Assembly: GCF_000172175.1 (NCBI RefSeq)
Contig: NZ_ABJL02000002.1
Coordinates: forward strand, 1 to 64,000
Length of the DNA: 64,000 bases
Source: Bacteroides intestinalis DSM 17393
GTDB taxonomy: Bacteria; Bacteroidota; Bacteroidia; Bacteroidales; Bacteroidaceae
Direction: 5' to 3'
The stretch's first letter is position 1, and the number at the start of each line of letters is the position of its first letter. Position numbers and translations under genes: made by a program. Under the pieces are notes generated by a model. It saw only the letters and a list, made by a program, of their open reading frames with translations, was not told where the DNA came from and made no database searches. This document shows, in pieces, positions 25,617-34,689 of this stretch.

Positions 25617-26369
25617 TTATTTCTCTGTAAATATCACTTTCGAACGACAAACGACTTCGCTGCCATTCTTTTTCACTTCAATATCGAAAGCTCCGTCTCC
25701 CAATTCATCTTTATAAAGCGTGAGCTCGTCATCGTAATAACTTTCGGCTACGTAAGCCATTTCAAAACGACGGATACGCTTTTCCTTATACATCTCTATC
25801 GGAAACAAGTCCATGATATGTTCGATGTAGCGGATACTGTTCACGTGTCCGTTGATGTCGATATCACTGTATTTAGCTTTCAATGTAGCTACCGGTTCGG
25901 TAGAAGTCACTTTGATGCGTGAAGGTTTCTCGATAGGACAAGGTTCATCGCACACATAATCTACAATGCTACCTCCGTGCAATGCCAGCAAATCGGCAGG
26001 CTTGCGGGTATTGAGGTTAATCATGGCCCATACGGAACGCGCATAACCAATCTTCTTTCCGTCTTTGTCCAACAAGGCAAAGTCACGATCTGTGAAAAGA
26101 CGGTATACATTCTCCACCCAAGTCCAGATGGTAAAGTCCTCATATTGAAAAGGCATTTCATCCAGTTCGATGGCAAGGCGGGAGAGTACCCATGTGTAGT
26201 TGTCTTCATTCAGCGTGGCTATACCGAATCCACGGTCACTGGCATGAAAACCGGCACAATTCAACAAATGGTTTCCTAATACGCCCATGGTAAGGCGTCC
26301 GGTAAAGTCCACATGGAATGGCTCCGCTACAAACTGATACTTTCCAATCTTACTACTATTCTCACTCAT
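25617..26369 (-). CDS. acyl-ACP thioesterase
   Basis: A 250-residue double-hotdog thioesterase. The first hotdog (residues 10-130) has VDFTGRLTMGVLGNHLLNCA and FTIWTWVENVYRLFTDRDF. The second begins with the catalytic-type segment DIDINGHVNSIRYIEH, with the Asn and His of plant FatA/FatB-like enzymes. It releases fatty acids from acyl carrier protein. Its start overlaps the ilvN end by 8 bp, so it is translated within the branched-chain amino acid operon, an unexpected partner for these enzymes. Confidence 0.88.
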   Translation of the reverse strand: MSENSSKIGKYQFVAEPFHVDFTGRLTMGVLGNHLLNCAGFHASDRGFGIATLNEDNYTWVLSRLAIELDEMPFQYEDFTIWTWVENVYRLFTDRDFALLDKDGKKIGYARSVWAMINLNTRKPADLLALHGGSIVDYVCDEPCPIEKPSRIKVTSTEPVATLKAKYSDIDINGHVNSIRYIEHIMDLFPIEMYKEKRIRRFEMAYVAESYYDDELTLYKDELGDGAFDIEVKKNGSEVVCRSKVIFTEK

Positions 26370-26931
26370 TATTTCGCTCCTTTTCTTTTTTCAATCGGTA
26401 TTTCGTTTCACGGTCGGCAAGGTATTCGTTCACACGCTCGAAGCAACTGGTAGTGATAGCCACACGTCCCGAACGAACAAACTGAAGTACACAGTCGAGG
26501 GCACGCAATTCGTCATAAAGATTGGTAATTTCTTCACCCATACCATTCTTTTCTACGATAGCAAACACAGCATTCACCTCTACAATACGTGCATTATACT
26601 TACGGATCACTTTCGATACCTCCGGTTTTTCTTCCAGTATCGGGGTTGTTATCTTATACAATGCAATCTCATGCTGATAGATCTCATCATCCGTGAAGTA
26701 GTGTGCTTGCAGCACATCTATCTTCTTGGTGATTTGCTTGGTTACTTTCTCAATGGTGTCTTTATCCGTCCATGCGGTAATGGTGTACTTATGTACGCCC
26801 TTGATGGACGAAGCCGAAACATTCAGACTCTCGATATTGATCTGGCGACGGGTAAACACTGCGGTTACTTGGTTCAGCAAACCGGCGAAGTTCTCTGAAT
26901 GAACGATTATCGTATATAATGTCTTATCCAT
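26362..26931 (-). CDS. ilvN: acetolactate synthase small subunit
   Basis: A 189-residue regulatory subunit. An ACT domain covers residues 1-75 (TIIVHSENFAGLLNQVTAVF, then RRQINIESLNVS), where valine feedback inhibition usually acts. The C-terminal ALS small-subunit domain follows. It lies 32 bp behind ilvB and overlaps the thioesterase start. It pairs with the catalytic subunit at 26964-28658. Confidence 0.94.
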   Translation of the reverse strand: MDKTLYTIIVHSENFAGLLNQVTAVFTRRQINIESLNVSASSIKGVHKYTITAWTDKDTIEKVTKQITKKIDVLQAHYFTDDEIYQHEIALYKITTPILEEKPEVSKVIRKYNARIVEVNAVFAIVEKNGMGEEITNLYDELRALDCVLQFVRSGRVAITTSCFERVNEYLADRETKYRLKKEKERNNE

Positions 26932-26963
26932 ACTAAATTAAGAATTAAGAACGAAGAATAAAA

Positions 26964-28658
26964 TTAGCATTCCAACAACATCTGGTTTACCGAACCACCC
27001 GGAGGTGTCATCGGCAACACATTGCCTTCTTCCATAACGCAGGCTTCCAACAGGAACGGACCGTCCGTAGCAAGCATTTCCTCTATTGCACCTTTCAGTT
27101 CTTCACGCGTCATTACACGGCGTGAAGGAATGTCGTAGGCAGAAGCTATCTTCATATAATCCGGATTCAGCATCGGAGTGAACGAATAGCGACGATTGAA
27201 GAACATCGCTTGCCACTGGCGTACATTACCCAGGAAGTTATTATTCAGCAAGATCATCTTAACGGGAGCTTTCTGTTCCATAATGGTTCCCATCTCCTGA
27301 ATGTTCATTTGCAGACCACCATCACCCATAAATACACATACAGTGCGGTCGGGACGTCCGAAAGTTGCACCGATTGCTGCGGGAAGTCCGAAGCCCATTG
27401 TACCCAATCCACCGGAAGTTACAATACTGCGTTCCTTACTATACTTAAAGTAACGGGCAGACATCATCTGATTCTGACCAACATCAGTAACCAATACAGC
27501 TTCATGATTCGTTGCCTCACTTACGGCACGGATCACTTCTCCCATACTCAAGGATTTGCTTGCCGGATGCAATTCAGGACGGATCACCTTTTCTTCCTCT
27601 ACTTTCTCGTAAGGTAAGAAGCTATCCAGCCATTCCTGGTGAGTAGCAGGTTTCAGAAGTGCCGTAACGGCAGCAAGAGTCTCCTTACAGTCACCCAACA
27701 CGGCAATATCTGTCTTCACATTCTTATCTATCTCAGCAGGGTCTATATCGAAATGAATGATTTTCGCCTGTTTGGCATACGTATCCAACTTTCCGGTTAC
27801 ACGGTCGTCAAAGCGCATACCTACGGCAATAAGTACATCACACTTATTCGTATTGATGTTCGGTCCCAAGTTACCGTGCATCCCCAGCATACCTTTATTT
27901 AAAGGATGTGCAGTAGGCAAAGCAGAAAGTCCTAACAGGGTACAACCGGCAGGCATTCCAGCTTTTTCGATAAAGGCACGCAGTTCCTGTTGTGCATCAC
28001 CTAACTCAACACCCTGTCCTACCAACACCAACGGACGTTCAGCGCTATTGATCAGTTCAGCAGCCTGTCTCACAGCCTCTTCATCCATTTCGGGAACAGG
28101 CTGGTAACTACGGATGTAATCCAACTTGGCAGGAGCATATTCACTCTTCTCTACTTGTGCATTCTTGGCAAAGTCCAGTACAACAGGACCGGGACGACCG
28201 CTTTTGGCAATATAAAAAGCACGAGCCACGGCCCAAGGCACATCCTCGGCACTACGTATCTGATAACTCCACTTCGTGATAGGCTGCGTAATACCTACCA
28301 GGTCAACTTCCTGGAAAGCATCCGTCCCAAGGAATCCCGTACCTACCTGACCGGCAATTACTACCAAAGGGGTACTGTCTATCATAGCATCTGCGATACC
28401 TGTTATCGTATTCGTCGCTCCGGGACCACTCGTCACCAGGCAAACACCTACTTCGCCTGATACGCGGGCAAAACCTTGCGCGGCATGAGTAGCACCCTGT
28501 TCGTGTCGAACCAAGATGTGATTCAATGTCTTCCGATGGTCGTATAAAGCGTCAAATACCGGCATGATGGAGCCACCCGGATATCCGAAAATGGTCTTTA
28601 CTCCCTGATGTTCCAAGGAACGCATCAATGCTTCAGCGCCTGTTATTATATCTTTCAT
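26964..28658 (-). CDS. ilvB: acetolactate synthase large (catalytic) subunit
   Basis: A 564-residue thiamine-diphosphate enzyme joining two pyruvates, or pyruvate and 2-oxobutyrate. Motifs: FGYPGGSIMPVFDAL, RHEQGATHAAQGFAR with the catalytic Glu, TSGPGATN, and the ThDP/Mg motif GDGGLQMNIQEMGT followed by NNNFLGNVRQW. Full length for the family. Second gene of the operon, 45 bp after ilvD. Confidence 0.96.
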   Translation of the reverse strand: MKDIITGAEALMRSLEHQGVKTIFGYPGGSIMPVFDALYDHRKTLNHILVRHEQGATHAAQGFARVSGEVGVCLVTSGPGATNTITGIADAMIDSTPLVVIAGQVGTGFLGTDAFQEVDLVGITQPITKWSYQIRSAEDVPWAVARAFYIAKSGRPGPVVLDFAKNAQVEKSEYAPAKLDYIRSYQPVPEMDEEAVRQAAELINSAERPLVLVGQGVELGDAQQELRAFIEKAGMPAGCTLLGLSALPTAHPLNKGMLGMHGNLGPNINTNKCDVLIAVGMRFDDRVTGKLDTYAKQAKIIHFDIDPAEIDKNVKTDIAVLGDCKETLAAVTALLKPATHQEWLDSFLPYEKVEEEKVIRPELHPASKSLSMGEVIRAVSEATNHEAVLVTDVGQNQMMSARYFKYSKERSIVTSGGLGTMGFGLPAAIGATFGRPDRTVCVFMGDGGLQMNIQEMGTIMEQKAPVKMILLNNNFLGNVRQWQAMFFNRRYSFTPMLNPDYMKIASAYDIPSRRVMTREELKGAIEEMLATDGPFLLEACVMEEGNVLPMTPPGGSVNQMLLEC

Positions 28659-28703
28659 TCTATTAATGGATAATGGAATTCTATTTCATTTGTCAATTCT
28701 CGG

Positions 28704-30506
28704 TTAATCAATCAGTCTCACTGCACCCTTATCGGCAGAACTTACCATGCTGGCATATGCCTTCAGACTCTTTGAGACTTCGCGTTGACGGGTGACGGGA
28801 GTTATCGGGCGGGCAGCCAGTTCCTCATCCGTCAGTTTGACGTTAATAGCGCGTCCGGGAATATCAATCTCGATGATGTCACCATCCTGAATCTTACCGA
28901 TATTACCTCCGGCAGCTGCTTCGGGAGAAATATGTCCGATACTCAATCCTGACGTACCGCCACTAAAACGACCGTCAGTAATCAGTGCACATTCCTTGCC
29001 CAGATGGCGCGATTTGATATAAGAAGTCGGATAGAGCATTTCCTGCATACCGGGACCGCCTTTCGGACCTTCGTGTGTGATGACCACAACATCACCGCTG
29101 ACCACTTTTCCGGCAAGGATGCCTTCGCAAGCAGCGTCTTGTGAGTCGAACACTTTAGCAGGACCCGTAAATTTCCAGATACTTTCATCCACACCTGCTG
29201 TTTTCACTACACAACCATCCTGAGCGATATTACCTTTCAGTACTGCCAAACCACCGTCTTTGCTGTAAGCATGTTCCAGATCGCGAATACAACCTCCGGC
29301 ACGGTCAGTATCTAATTCTTTATAATAGACATCCTGCGAACCCAGTACCAGATTAAACTTTCCGGCAGCAGCGCTCTTATATTTCTTCACAGCTTCTTCG
29401 CAAACATTCGGGCTGGTAATACCGTATTTATCGATTACATCCGCCAGCGACCTACCGTCTACACGCTTTACGCTCGTATCGACTAATCCGCCTTTGGCAA
29501 GCTCGCTCATAATAGCGATGATGCCTCCGGCACGATTTACGTCTTGAATGTGATACTTCTGAGTATTCGGGGCAACCTTACACAGACAGGGAGTCTTACG
29601 TGACAACATGTCAATGTCATCCATACTGAAATCTACCTCTGCCTCGTGCGCTACAGCCAAGAGGTGAAGCACTGTGTTGGTAGAACCACCCATCGCAATA
29701 TCCAGCGTCATGGCATTCAGAAAAGCCTGACGGGTAGCGATGCTACGGGGAAGCACACTGTCATCCCCATCTTCATAATATTTATAAGCATTTTCAACAA
29801 TCAGTTTGGCAGCATCCTTGAACAGTTGCGTACGATTGGCATGAGTAGCCACAATCGTACCATTGCCCGGCAATGCCAGTCCGATAGCTTCGTTCAGACA
29901 GTTCATCGAGTTAGCGGTAAACATACCGGAACAACAACCACAAGAAGGACAAGCATGTTGTTCTATCTGAGCTACATCGGCATCACTTACACTTTCATCA
30001 GCCGACTTAATCATAGCATCGATCAGATCCAGATGCTGGCCGTTCCATTCGCCGGCTTCCATCGGTCCGCCTGAAACGAATACAGTAGGGATATTAAGGC
30101 GCATTGCTGCCATCAACATACCCGGAGTAATCTTGTCGCAGTTACTGATGCAAACCATTGCATCCGCTTTATGCGCATTCACCATATACTCTACGCTGTC
30201 GGCAATGATGTCACGTGAAGGAAGCGAATAAAGCATTCCATCGTGTCCCATCGCAATACCATCGTCAATGGCAATCGTGTTGAATTCGGCAGCAAAGCAT
30301 CCCAGCTTCTCAATCTCAGCTTTCACCTGTTGTCCGATTTCGTGCAGATGCACATGTCCCGGGACAAACTGTGTAAATGAGTTGACAATTGCGATAATAG
30401 GTTTTCCTAATTGCTCTTTCTTCATGCCATTTGCCATCCACAACGCACGAGCCCCTGCCATACGGCGGCCTTGCGTGCTGAACGAACTGCGTAATTGGTG
30501 TTTCAT
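28704..30506 (-). CDS. ilvD: dihydroxy-acid dehydratase
   Basis: A 600-residue Fe-S dehydratase making the 2-oxo acids of Ile and Val. Motifs: CDKITPGMLMAAMRL, HACPSCGCCSGMFTANSMNC with cluster cysteines, GGSTNTVLHLLA, and GRFSGGTSGLSIGHISPEAA. The frame can be extended two codons to a TTG at 30512, but the ATG at 30506, 8 bases after GGAG, is the better start. First structural gene, directly behind the attenuator. Confidence 0.96.
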   Translation of the reverse strand: MKHQLRSSFSTQGRRMAGARALWMANGMKKEQLGKPIIAIVNSFTQFVPGHVHLHEIGQQVKAEIEKLGCFAAEFNTIAIDDGIAMGHDGMLYSLPSRDIIADSVEYMVNAHKADAMVCISNCDKITPGMLMAAMRLNIPTVFVSGGPMEAGEWNGQHLDLIDAMIKSADESVSDADVAQIEQHACPSCGCCSGMFTANSMNCLNEAIGLALPGNGTIVATHANRTQLFKDAAKLIVENAYKYYEDGDDSVLPRSIATRQAFLNAMTLDIAMGGSTNTVLHLLAVAHEAEVDFSMDDIDMLSRKTPCLCKVAPNTQKYHIQDVNRAGGIIAIMSELAKGGLVDTSVKRVDGRSLADVIDKYGITSPNVCEEAVKKYKSAAAGKFNLVLGSQDVYYKELDTDRAGGCIRDLEHAYSKDGGLAVLKGNIAQDGCVVKTAGVDESIWKFTGPAKVFDSQDAACEGILAGKVVSGDVVVITHEGPKGGPGMQEMLYPTSYIKSRHLGKECALITDGRFSGGTSGLSIGHISPEAAAGGNIGKIQDGDIIEIDIPGRAINVKLTDEELAARPITPVTRQREVSKSLKAYASMVSSADKGAVRLID

Positions 30507-30526
30507 CTTCAAATCTCCTTTTAATT

Positions 30527-30606
30527 AAAAAGCCTTCCTCACATATGGTGAGAAAGGCTCCTAAATTGATATCTTAACGTACGAATACATACACAACCTT
30601 TCTCAC
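30527..30606 (-). promoter_or_regulatory. transcription attenuator of the ilv operon
   Basis: Terminator: AGCCTTTCTCAC and GTGAGGAAGGCT (minus strand, 30531-30559) form a 12-bp stem with one G-U pair, followed by TTTT. Antiterminator: GTGAGAAAGG at 30597-30606, which overlaps the stop codon of the leader peptide, is perfectly complementary over 10 bp to the 5' arm of the terminator (30548-30557). The two folds exclude each other. A ribosome stalled on Leu/Ile/Val codons leaves the antiterminator arm free; a ribosome at the stop codon covers it. This is read from the sequence; the mechanism is by analogy with enterobacterial ilv/leu attenuators. Confidence 0.88.
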
Positions 30607-30677
30607 GCTCTTGATTCCAGGACCACGACGCGAATAATATGCAGGACTGCCAGGTTAATAGATGTATGTAAGTTCAT
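30603..30677 (-). CDS. ilv leader peptide (24 residues)
   Basis: A short frame, ATG to TGA, encodes 24 residues starting MNLHTSINLAVLHII and continuing RVVVLESRA. Eleven of the 24 are Leu, Ile or Val, including II and VVVL clusters, the regulatory amino acids of the operon. It begins about 32 bases after the predicted transcription start, and its stop codon overlaps the antiterminator arm. Too short for ordinary gene calling; the composition and position make a control peptide very likely. Confidence 0.88.
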   Translation of the reverse strand: MNLHTSINLAVLHIIRVVVLESRA

Positions 30678-30714
30678 AACTTTATTTACTTTACTGTTTT
30701 CGTTAATCGTGCTG

Positions 30715-30745
30715 CAAAGGTAAGGGCTTTTTTATAAACTCCAAA
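30715..30745 (-). promoter_or_regulatory. promoter of the ilv operon (-33 and -7)
   Basis: On the minus strand TTTG (30742-30745), 19 bp, then TACCTTTG (30715-30722). Both elements and the spacing match the Bacteroides consensus, the only site in the window where I found both. Transcription should start near 30709. Confidence 0.8.
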
Positions 30746-30838
30746 CAATTTGAAGAAAAAAATGAGATTATTATGATTAATCGTAAGTAAACGCCGCTTT
30801 TAAATCTTATTTTATCACTTTCATATGCATAAAAAATA

Positions 30839-30878
30839 AGTGGTTAGTGTACCGGCAAACGCTTTCCTACCAACCACT
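30839..30878 (-). terminator. terminator at the end of the PUL enzyme operon
   Basis: On the minus strand the AGTGGTTGGT arm pairs with ACTAACCACT (one G-U) around about 20 nt. It is followed by TATTTTTTATG. It starts 24 bp past the stop of the GH109-like gene. Confidence 0.75.
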
Positions 30879-30901
30879 CATCCCCAAAGACCAGCTATTA
30901 T

Positions 30902-32446
30902 TTAATTTTCAGCTTCCGCCCATTCTTCAGCTCCCCGCTTTTTCAGTTCAGCAGTGAAAGCTTCCGCTTTTTCTTCAGCAATCTTCTCGTCTTCAGGACT
31001 TGCATAAGCATGTTTGTAGCCTTTCACTACATTCCATTCACCACGGGTGAAATCGGGAAATGCCACGGCGGCACAGTTATTATCCATAGAGAGCGTTCCA
31101 AGTTCGGCCAGACAACACCATTCCGCCAAGTCGTATACATCCATATCCAACGGCAATCCGTTTTGCAAGCAGTACACCAGACGGCAATCCATAATGAAGT
31201 CCATTCCTCCGTGACCGCCTACTTTCTGAGCCAATTCACCATATTTCGTCAATATCGGATGCCTGTATTTCTCTACAAGCGCATCCATCTCAGCCTTCGG
31301 CAAGAATCCGTGTGAATTCAAGTCGTCTACCTTAGGCTGGACGCCCGAAGCAGCCAACTGATCTGCATCGAGAGCATATCCTCTGACCGGATATTTATTG
31401 GCGAAACCTTTTGTGCCGGTAAGCTGGTACAGGCGATTATAAGGTTGCGGTGTCATTACGTTGTGCTGAATTTCGATAACCTTGCCGTTCTCCGTACGAA
31501 TCATAGTCGTAGTGTGATCGCCATTACGGAAGTTATCACATACAGAGTCCGTTCTTTCTTCCACCAATGCCTTGCCTATGAAGGATTTGGTGTCCATGGC
31601 TACCAACGTTTTCATACGGTCGCCACGATGAATATCAAGCGCTTGCGCCACCGGACCAAGGCCGTGAGTGGCATATACATCACCCCGGTGCTTCATGTTA
31701 TAATCCAGACGCCAGCCCAATTTATCGTTCTCGCCTGCTTTCCAGTAATGATTCCAGAACGGAGCAAGGTTGTGGATATAAGCACCTTGTGCACGGATTA
31801 TCTCACCAAACACACCATGCTGCGCCATATTCAGTGTATTCATTTCATACCAGTCGTAACAGCAGTTCTCCAAGATGAAGCAATGCTTGCGATTAGCTTC
31901 ACTCATGTTAATCAAATCCCAGCATTCCTGCAAATTCATGGCTGAAGGCACTTCTATAGCTACATGCTTGCCGTTCTCTAAAGCACATTTAGCCACAGAG
32001 AAGTGATGCAACCAGTCCGCGGCAATATAAACCAAGTCTATATCATCGCGCTTGCAAAGTTCTTCATAACCTTTCTCTCCCGAATAGACGGCTGCCTTCG
32101 GCATAGACGCCTCTTTCAAATATTTCTGGCAGTTCTCTGCACGTGATCGATCATAATCGCATAAGGCTACAACTTGTGTGCCCGGTATATACGTAAAACG
32201 TTTCACGGCACCGGGACCACGCATGCCCAAGCCTACAAATCCAACACGTACACCTTCCATCTTCGGAGTAGTCAGTCCCAACACACTCTTTTGTCCGGCC
32301 GGACGTTCGGGTGTTTCTACCACAATAGTTCCTTTTTCCCACTGCCAGTTCGTGCCATACTCATTAGTCTGCCGAGTGGAAGTTTGCGTTGAGCATGCGC
32401 ACATCATCACGCAAAGCCCTAACAGTAATAATTTAAAGTTATTCAT
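30902..32446 (-). CDS. Gfo/Idh/MocA-type NAD-dependent glycosidase-like lipoprotein (GH109-like)
   Basis: A 514-residue protein with lipoprotein signal (LLLLGLCVMMCAC). The Rossmann domain begins near residue 66 with VRVGFVGLGMRGPGAVKRF and has ALCDYDRSRAENC. Then come HVAIEVPSAMN, the EKP-like site of Gfo/Idh/MocA enzymes, and GGHGGMDFIMDCRLVY near the C-terminus. The pattern fits GH109, whose known members cleave alpha-N-acetylgalactosamine through an oxidised intermediate. Last gene of the enzyme operon. Substrate not fixed; other 3-keto-glycoside chemistry is possible. Confidence 0.8.
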   Translation of the reverse strand: MNNFKLLLLGLCVMMCACSTQTSTRQTNEYGTNWQWEKGTIVVETPERPAGQKSVLGLTTPKMEGVRVGFVGLGMRGPGAVKRFTYIPGTQVVALCDYDRSRAENCQKYLKEASMPKAAVYSGEKGYEELCKRDDIDLVYIAADWLHHFSVAKCALENGKHVAIEVPSAMNLQECWDLINMSEANRKHCFILENCCYDWYEMNTLNMAQHGVFGEIIRAQGAYIHNLAPFWNHYWKAGENDKLGWRLDYNMKHRGDVYATHGLGPVAQALDIHRGDRMKTLVAMDTKSFIGKALVEERTDSVCDNFRNGDHTTTMIRTENGKVIEIQHNVMTPQPYNRLYQLTGTKGFANKYPVRGYALDADQLAASGVQPKVDDLNSHGFLPKAEMDALVEKYRHPILTKYGELAQKVGGHGGMDFIMDCRLVYCLQNGLPLDMDVYDLAEWCCLAELGTLSMDNNCAAVAFPDFTRGEWNVVKGYKHAYASPEDEKIAEEKAEAFTAELKKRGAEEWAEAEN

Positions 32447-32524
32447 ATTTCAATATTTAAATAAAAGTTATTCAATCTCATAAGTATTCTACCTTAACCA
32501 ACAAGTCTTCAGTTGACAAGGGAA

Positions 32525-34639
32525 TTACCAACTGCCGTGCTCTTTCTTGAACTCAAAGAATTCAGCCTCCCGGTTGCACTCTCCATGGTAGTTCCATTCG
32601 ATTTCATCCGAATACTCTTTTCCCTGATAGGAAATGACTGCTTTCAGCATATTCTTTCCGTCATTCAACACTACCTTATCGAATATATAATGCACATCCG
32701 TATAGCCTTTGCGGGCACCCGTCAGTTCCTGATTGTTGAGATACACCTTTGGAGCACCCATATTAGAGTACACTGTAACAGAGGTCTCTTTCCTCTCACG
32801 CACGGCATTCCTGCGTTGCGTCAGGTAGAGAACCGGCTCTTTGCTCCAGTTCGCTTTATACCAGAAGTAGGAGTCTTTCTTTATTTTACGGTCAAAAGTC
32901 ATCAGTCCTTTCATATTACGGGCATCTACACTCCCCCTTTTCGAGGTCGGTACCGCAAAATCAAACATGTTCCATAAGTAGGAAGCTATAATATAAGGAT
33001 GTTGGGCAATAACGCTCCATTGATATTCGTGCGTTTTAGTCTGGAAAGTCTCCGGATAGAAAGGACTTGTCCAATTCAAGGCATCACCCAGGATTTCAGT
33101 CTGATGATCAAGATTGGCATCCGCACCATATTCAGTCAGCATCAATCGTTGCCAGGGGTATTCCTGTTCCATCTTCTCTATCCACGGTTTGATATCCTGA
33201 ATTTTCCTTTCGTACCAACCGAAGTAGCGGTTCATGCCTTGTATATCCGCATTTTGATTGACAGGATGATTGACATGGCCATAGCCGTTGACCGATACCG
33301 TATAGCGGTCAGGATCTTCCTGTTTGCAGAGGTCATGGATGGATTGGGTAAGAGACGCAGTATAACCGTGCGGATGATACACCTCGTTATGGATTCCCCA
33401 CACGTAGATGGAAGGATGATTAAAACTCTGGCGGATAAGTTCGCGCATTTGTTGATGGGCATTATCCCACTCTTGCCCGGAAACACGGTTCACAAAAGGA
33501 ATCTCCGCCCAGATAATCAATCCCAGCGTATCACAACGCGAGTAAAGGTGATCGGACTGCTGATAATGCGCAAAGCGAACAGTAGTTGCACCGATATCCA
33601 TAATCTGCTCCAAGTCAAAATCATGTTCTTTATTAGTCAATGCACTACCCAACCCCCACCAATCCTGATGGCGGGTTACACCATACATGGGATACTGCTT
33701 TCCATTCAGAAAGAAGCCTTTACCTGCTACCACTTCGTACTTACGAAGCCCCAGCGGTTGAACCACCTCGTCTATTACCTGTCCGTCCTGCATCAGGCGT
33801 GATACGACTTTGTACAAATAAGGATCTTCACGTCCTTGCCATAGGTGGGGACTGTTCAGTTTAAAATGCGAGGAATAGTTTTGTACCCCCTGCGGAGTAA
33901 GTTCAAAAGCCTGGCTATGCTTCTTCACCAATTTACCGTTTCTGTCATATACAGCATTCTCCAATATCAAAGGAACCGGGGCCAACGTTGCATTGTCCAC
34001 TTTCACCCTTACAGTCACTTCGGCCGATTTCTTTGAAACATTCTTTTGGGTAATATACACGCCGGAAGAGGCATGATCATTCACAACGATATTACAAGGT
34101 TCCGTCACCACCAGCCATACAGGGCGGTAGATTCCACCATAGACACCAAACAATACGTGATTCGTGGGAATGACATCAAGGCGTGCGGTATTGTCTGCCT
34201 TCACTACAATCTCATTTTCCTTGCCGAACTTCACCTGCGAACCAATCTCGCATACAAAAGCGGAATAAGCTCCTTTATGCGTGCCGGCCAGATACCCATT
34301 GACATAAACCTCGGCACACGAACCTACACCTTCAAAGCGCAGGAAGATACGTTTACCTTCCAGACTTTCGGGGAAAGTGCACTTTTTCCGGTAATAGGCT
34401 GCACCTTCATAGAAAGCAGACACCTTTTTCTGCATATCATCGGCATTCCACGTATGAGGGATGGTTACTTCTTGCCAATCCGTATTCCATTTCTGCACGG
34501 CCTGCATAGTTTCTTTCGAGAAAGGCCCTTTCTTAAACTCCCAACCGTCATTGAATGATGTCACTTCCCGCGCATTCATCTTATCGGATATGCCTGACAT
34601 CATCAAAACGATTAATAGAAACAATATATTATTCTTCAT
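32525..34639 (-). CDS. GH2-family glycoside hydrolase (beta-galactosidase-like)
   Basis: A 704-residue secreted enzyme with signal peptide MKNNILFLLIVLMMSGIS. Order: jelly-roll sugar-binding domain (about 25-190; HTWNADDMQ, FEGVGSCAEVYVNG), Ig-like domain (190-300), then TIM barrel. The acid/base Glu is in YVWGIHNEVYHPHG and the nucleophile Glu in LMLTEYGADAN. A C-terminal beta domain follows. Likely a beta-galactosidase, glucuronidase or related exo-enzyme; the specificity cannot be read by eye. It lies 51 bp behind the GH105 gene. Confidence 0.87.
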   Translation of the reverse strand: MKNNILFLLIVLMMSGISDKMNAREVTSFNDGWEFKKGPFSKETMQAVQKWNTDWQEVTIPHTWNADDMQKKVSAFYEGAAYYRKKCTFPESLEGKRIFLRFEGVGSCAEVYVNGYLAGTHKGAYSAFVCEIGSQVKFGKENEIVVKADNTARLDVIPTNHVLFGVYGGIYRPVWLVVTEPCNIVVNDHASSGVYITQKNVSKKSAEVTVRVKVDNATLAPVPLILENAVYDRNGKLVKKHSQAFELTPQGVQNYSSHFKLNSPHLWQGREDPYLYKVVSRLMQDGQVIDEVVQPLGLRKYEVVAGKGFFLNGKQYPMYGVTRHQDWWGLGSALTNKEHDFDLEQIMDIGATTVRFAHYQQSDHLYSRCDTLGLIIWAEIPFVNRVSGQEWDNAHQQMRELIRQSFNHPSIYVWGIHNEVYHPHGYTASLTQSIHDLCKQEDPDRYTVSVNGYGHVNHPVNQNADIQGMNRYFGWYERKIQDIKPWIEKMEQEYPWQRLMLTEYGADANLDHQTEILGDALNWTSPFYPETFQTKTHEYQWSVIAQHPYIIASYLWNMFDFAVPTSKRGSVDARNMKGLMTFDRKIKKDSYFWYKANWSKEPVLYLTQRRNAVRERKETSVTVYSNMGAPKVYLNNQELTGARKGYTDVHYIFDKVVLNDGKNMLKAVISYQGKEYSDEIEWNYHGECNREAEFFEFKKEHGSW

Positions 34640-34689
34640 TATCAGGTAATTGTTTTATTTCATTTCTACATTAACCACTGACAGGAGGA

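Noticed and set aside
30540..30700. T-box or other riboswitch before ilvD
   Set aside because: No T-box sequence or specifier stem is present, and a leader peptide rich in Leu/Ile/Val with matching antiterminator explains the region.
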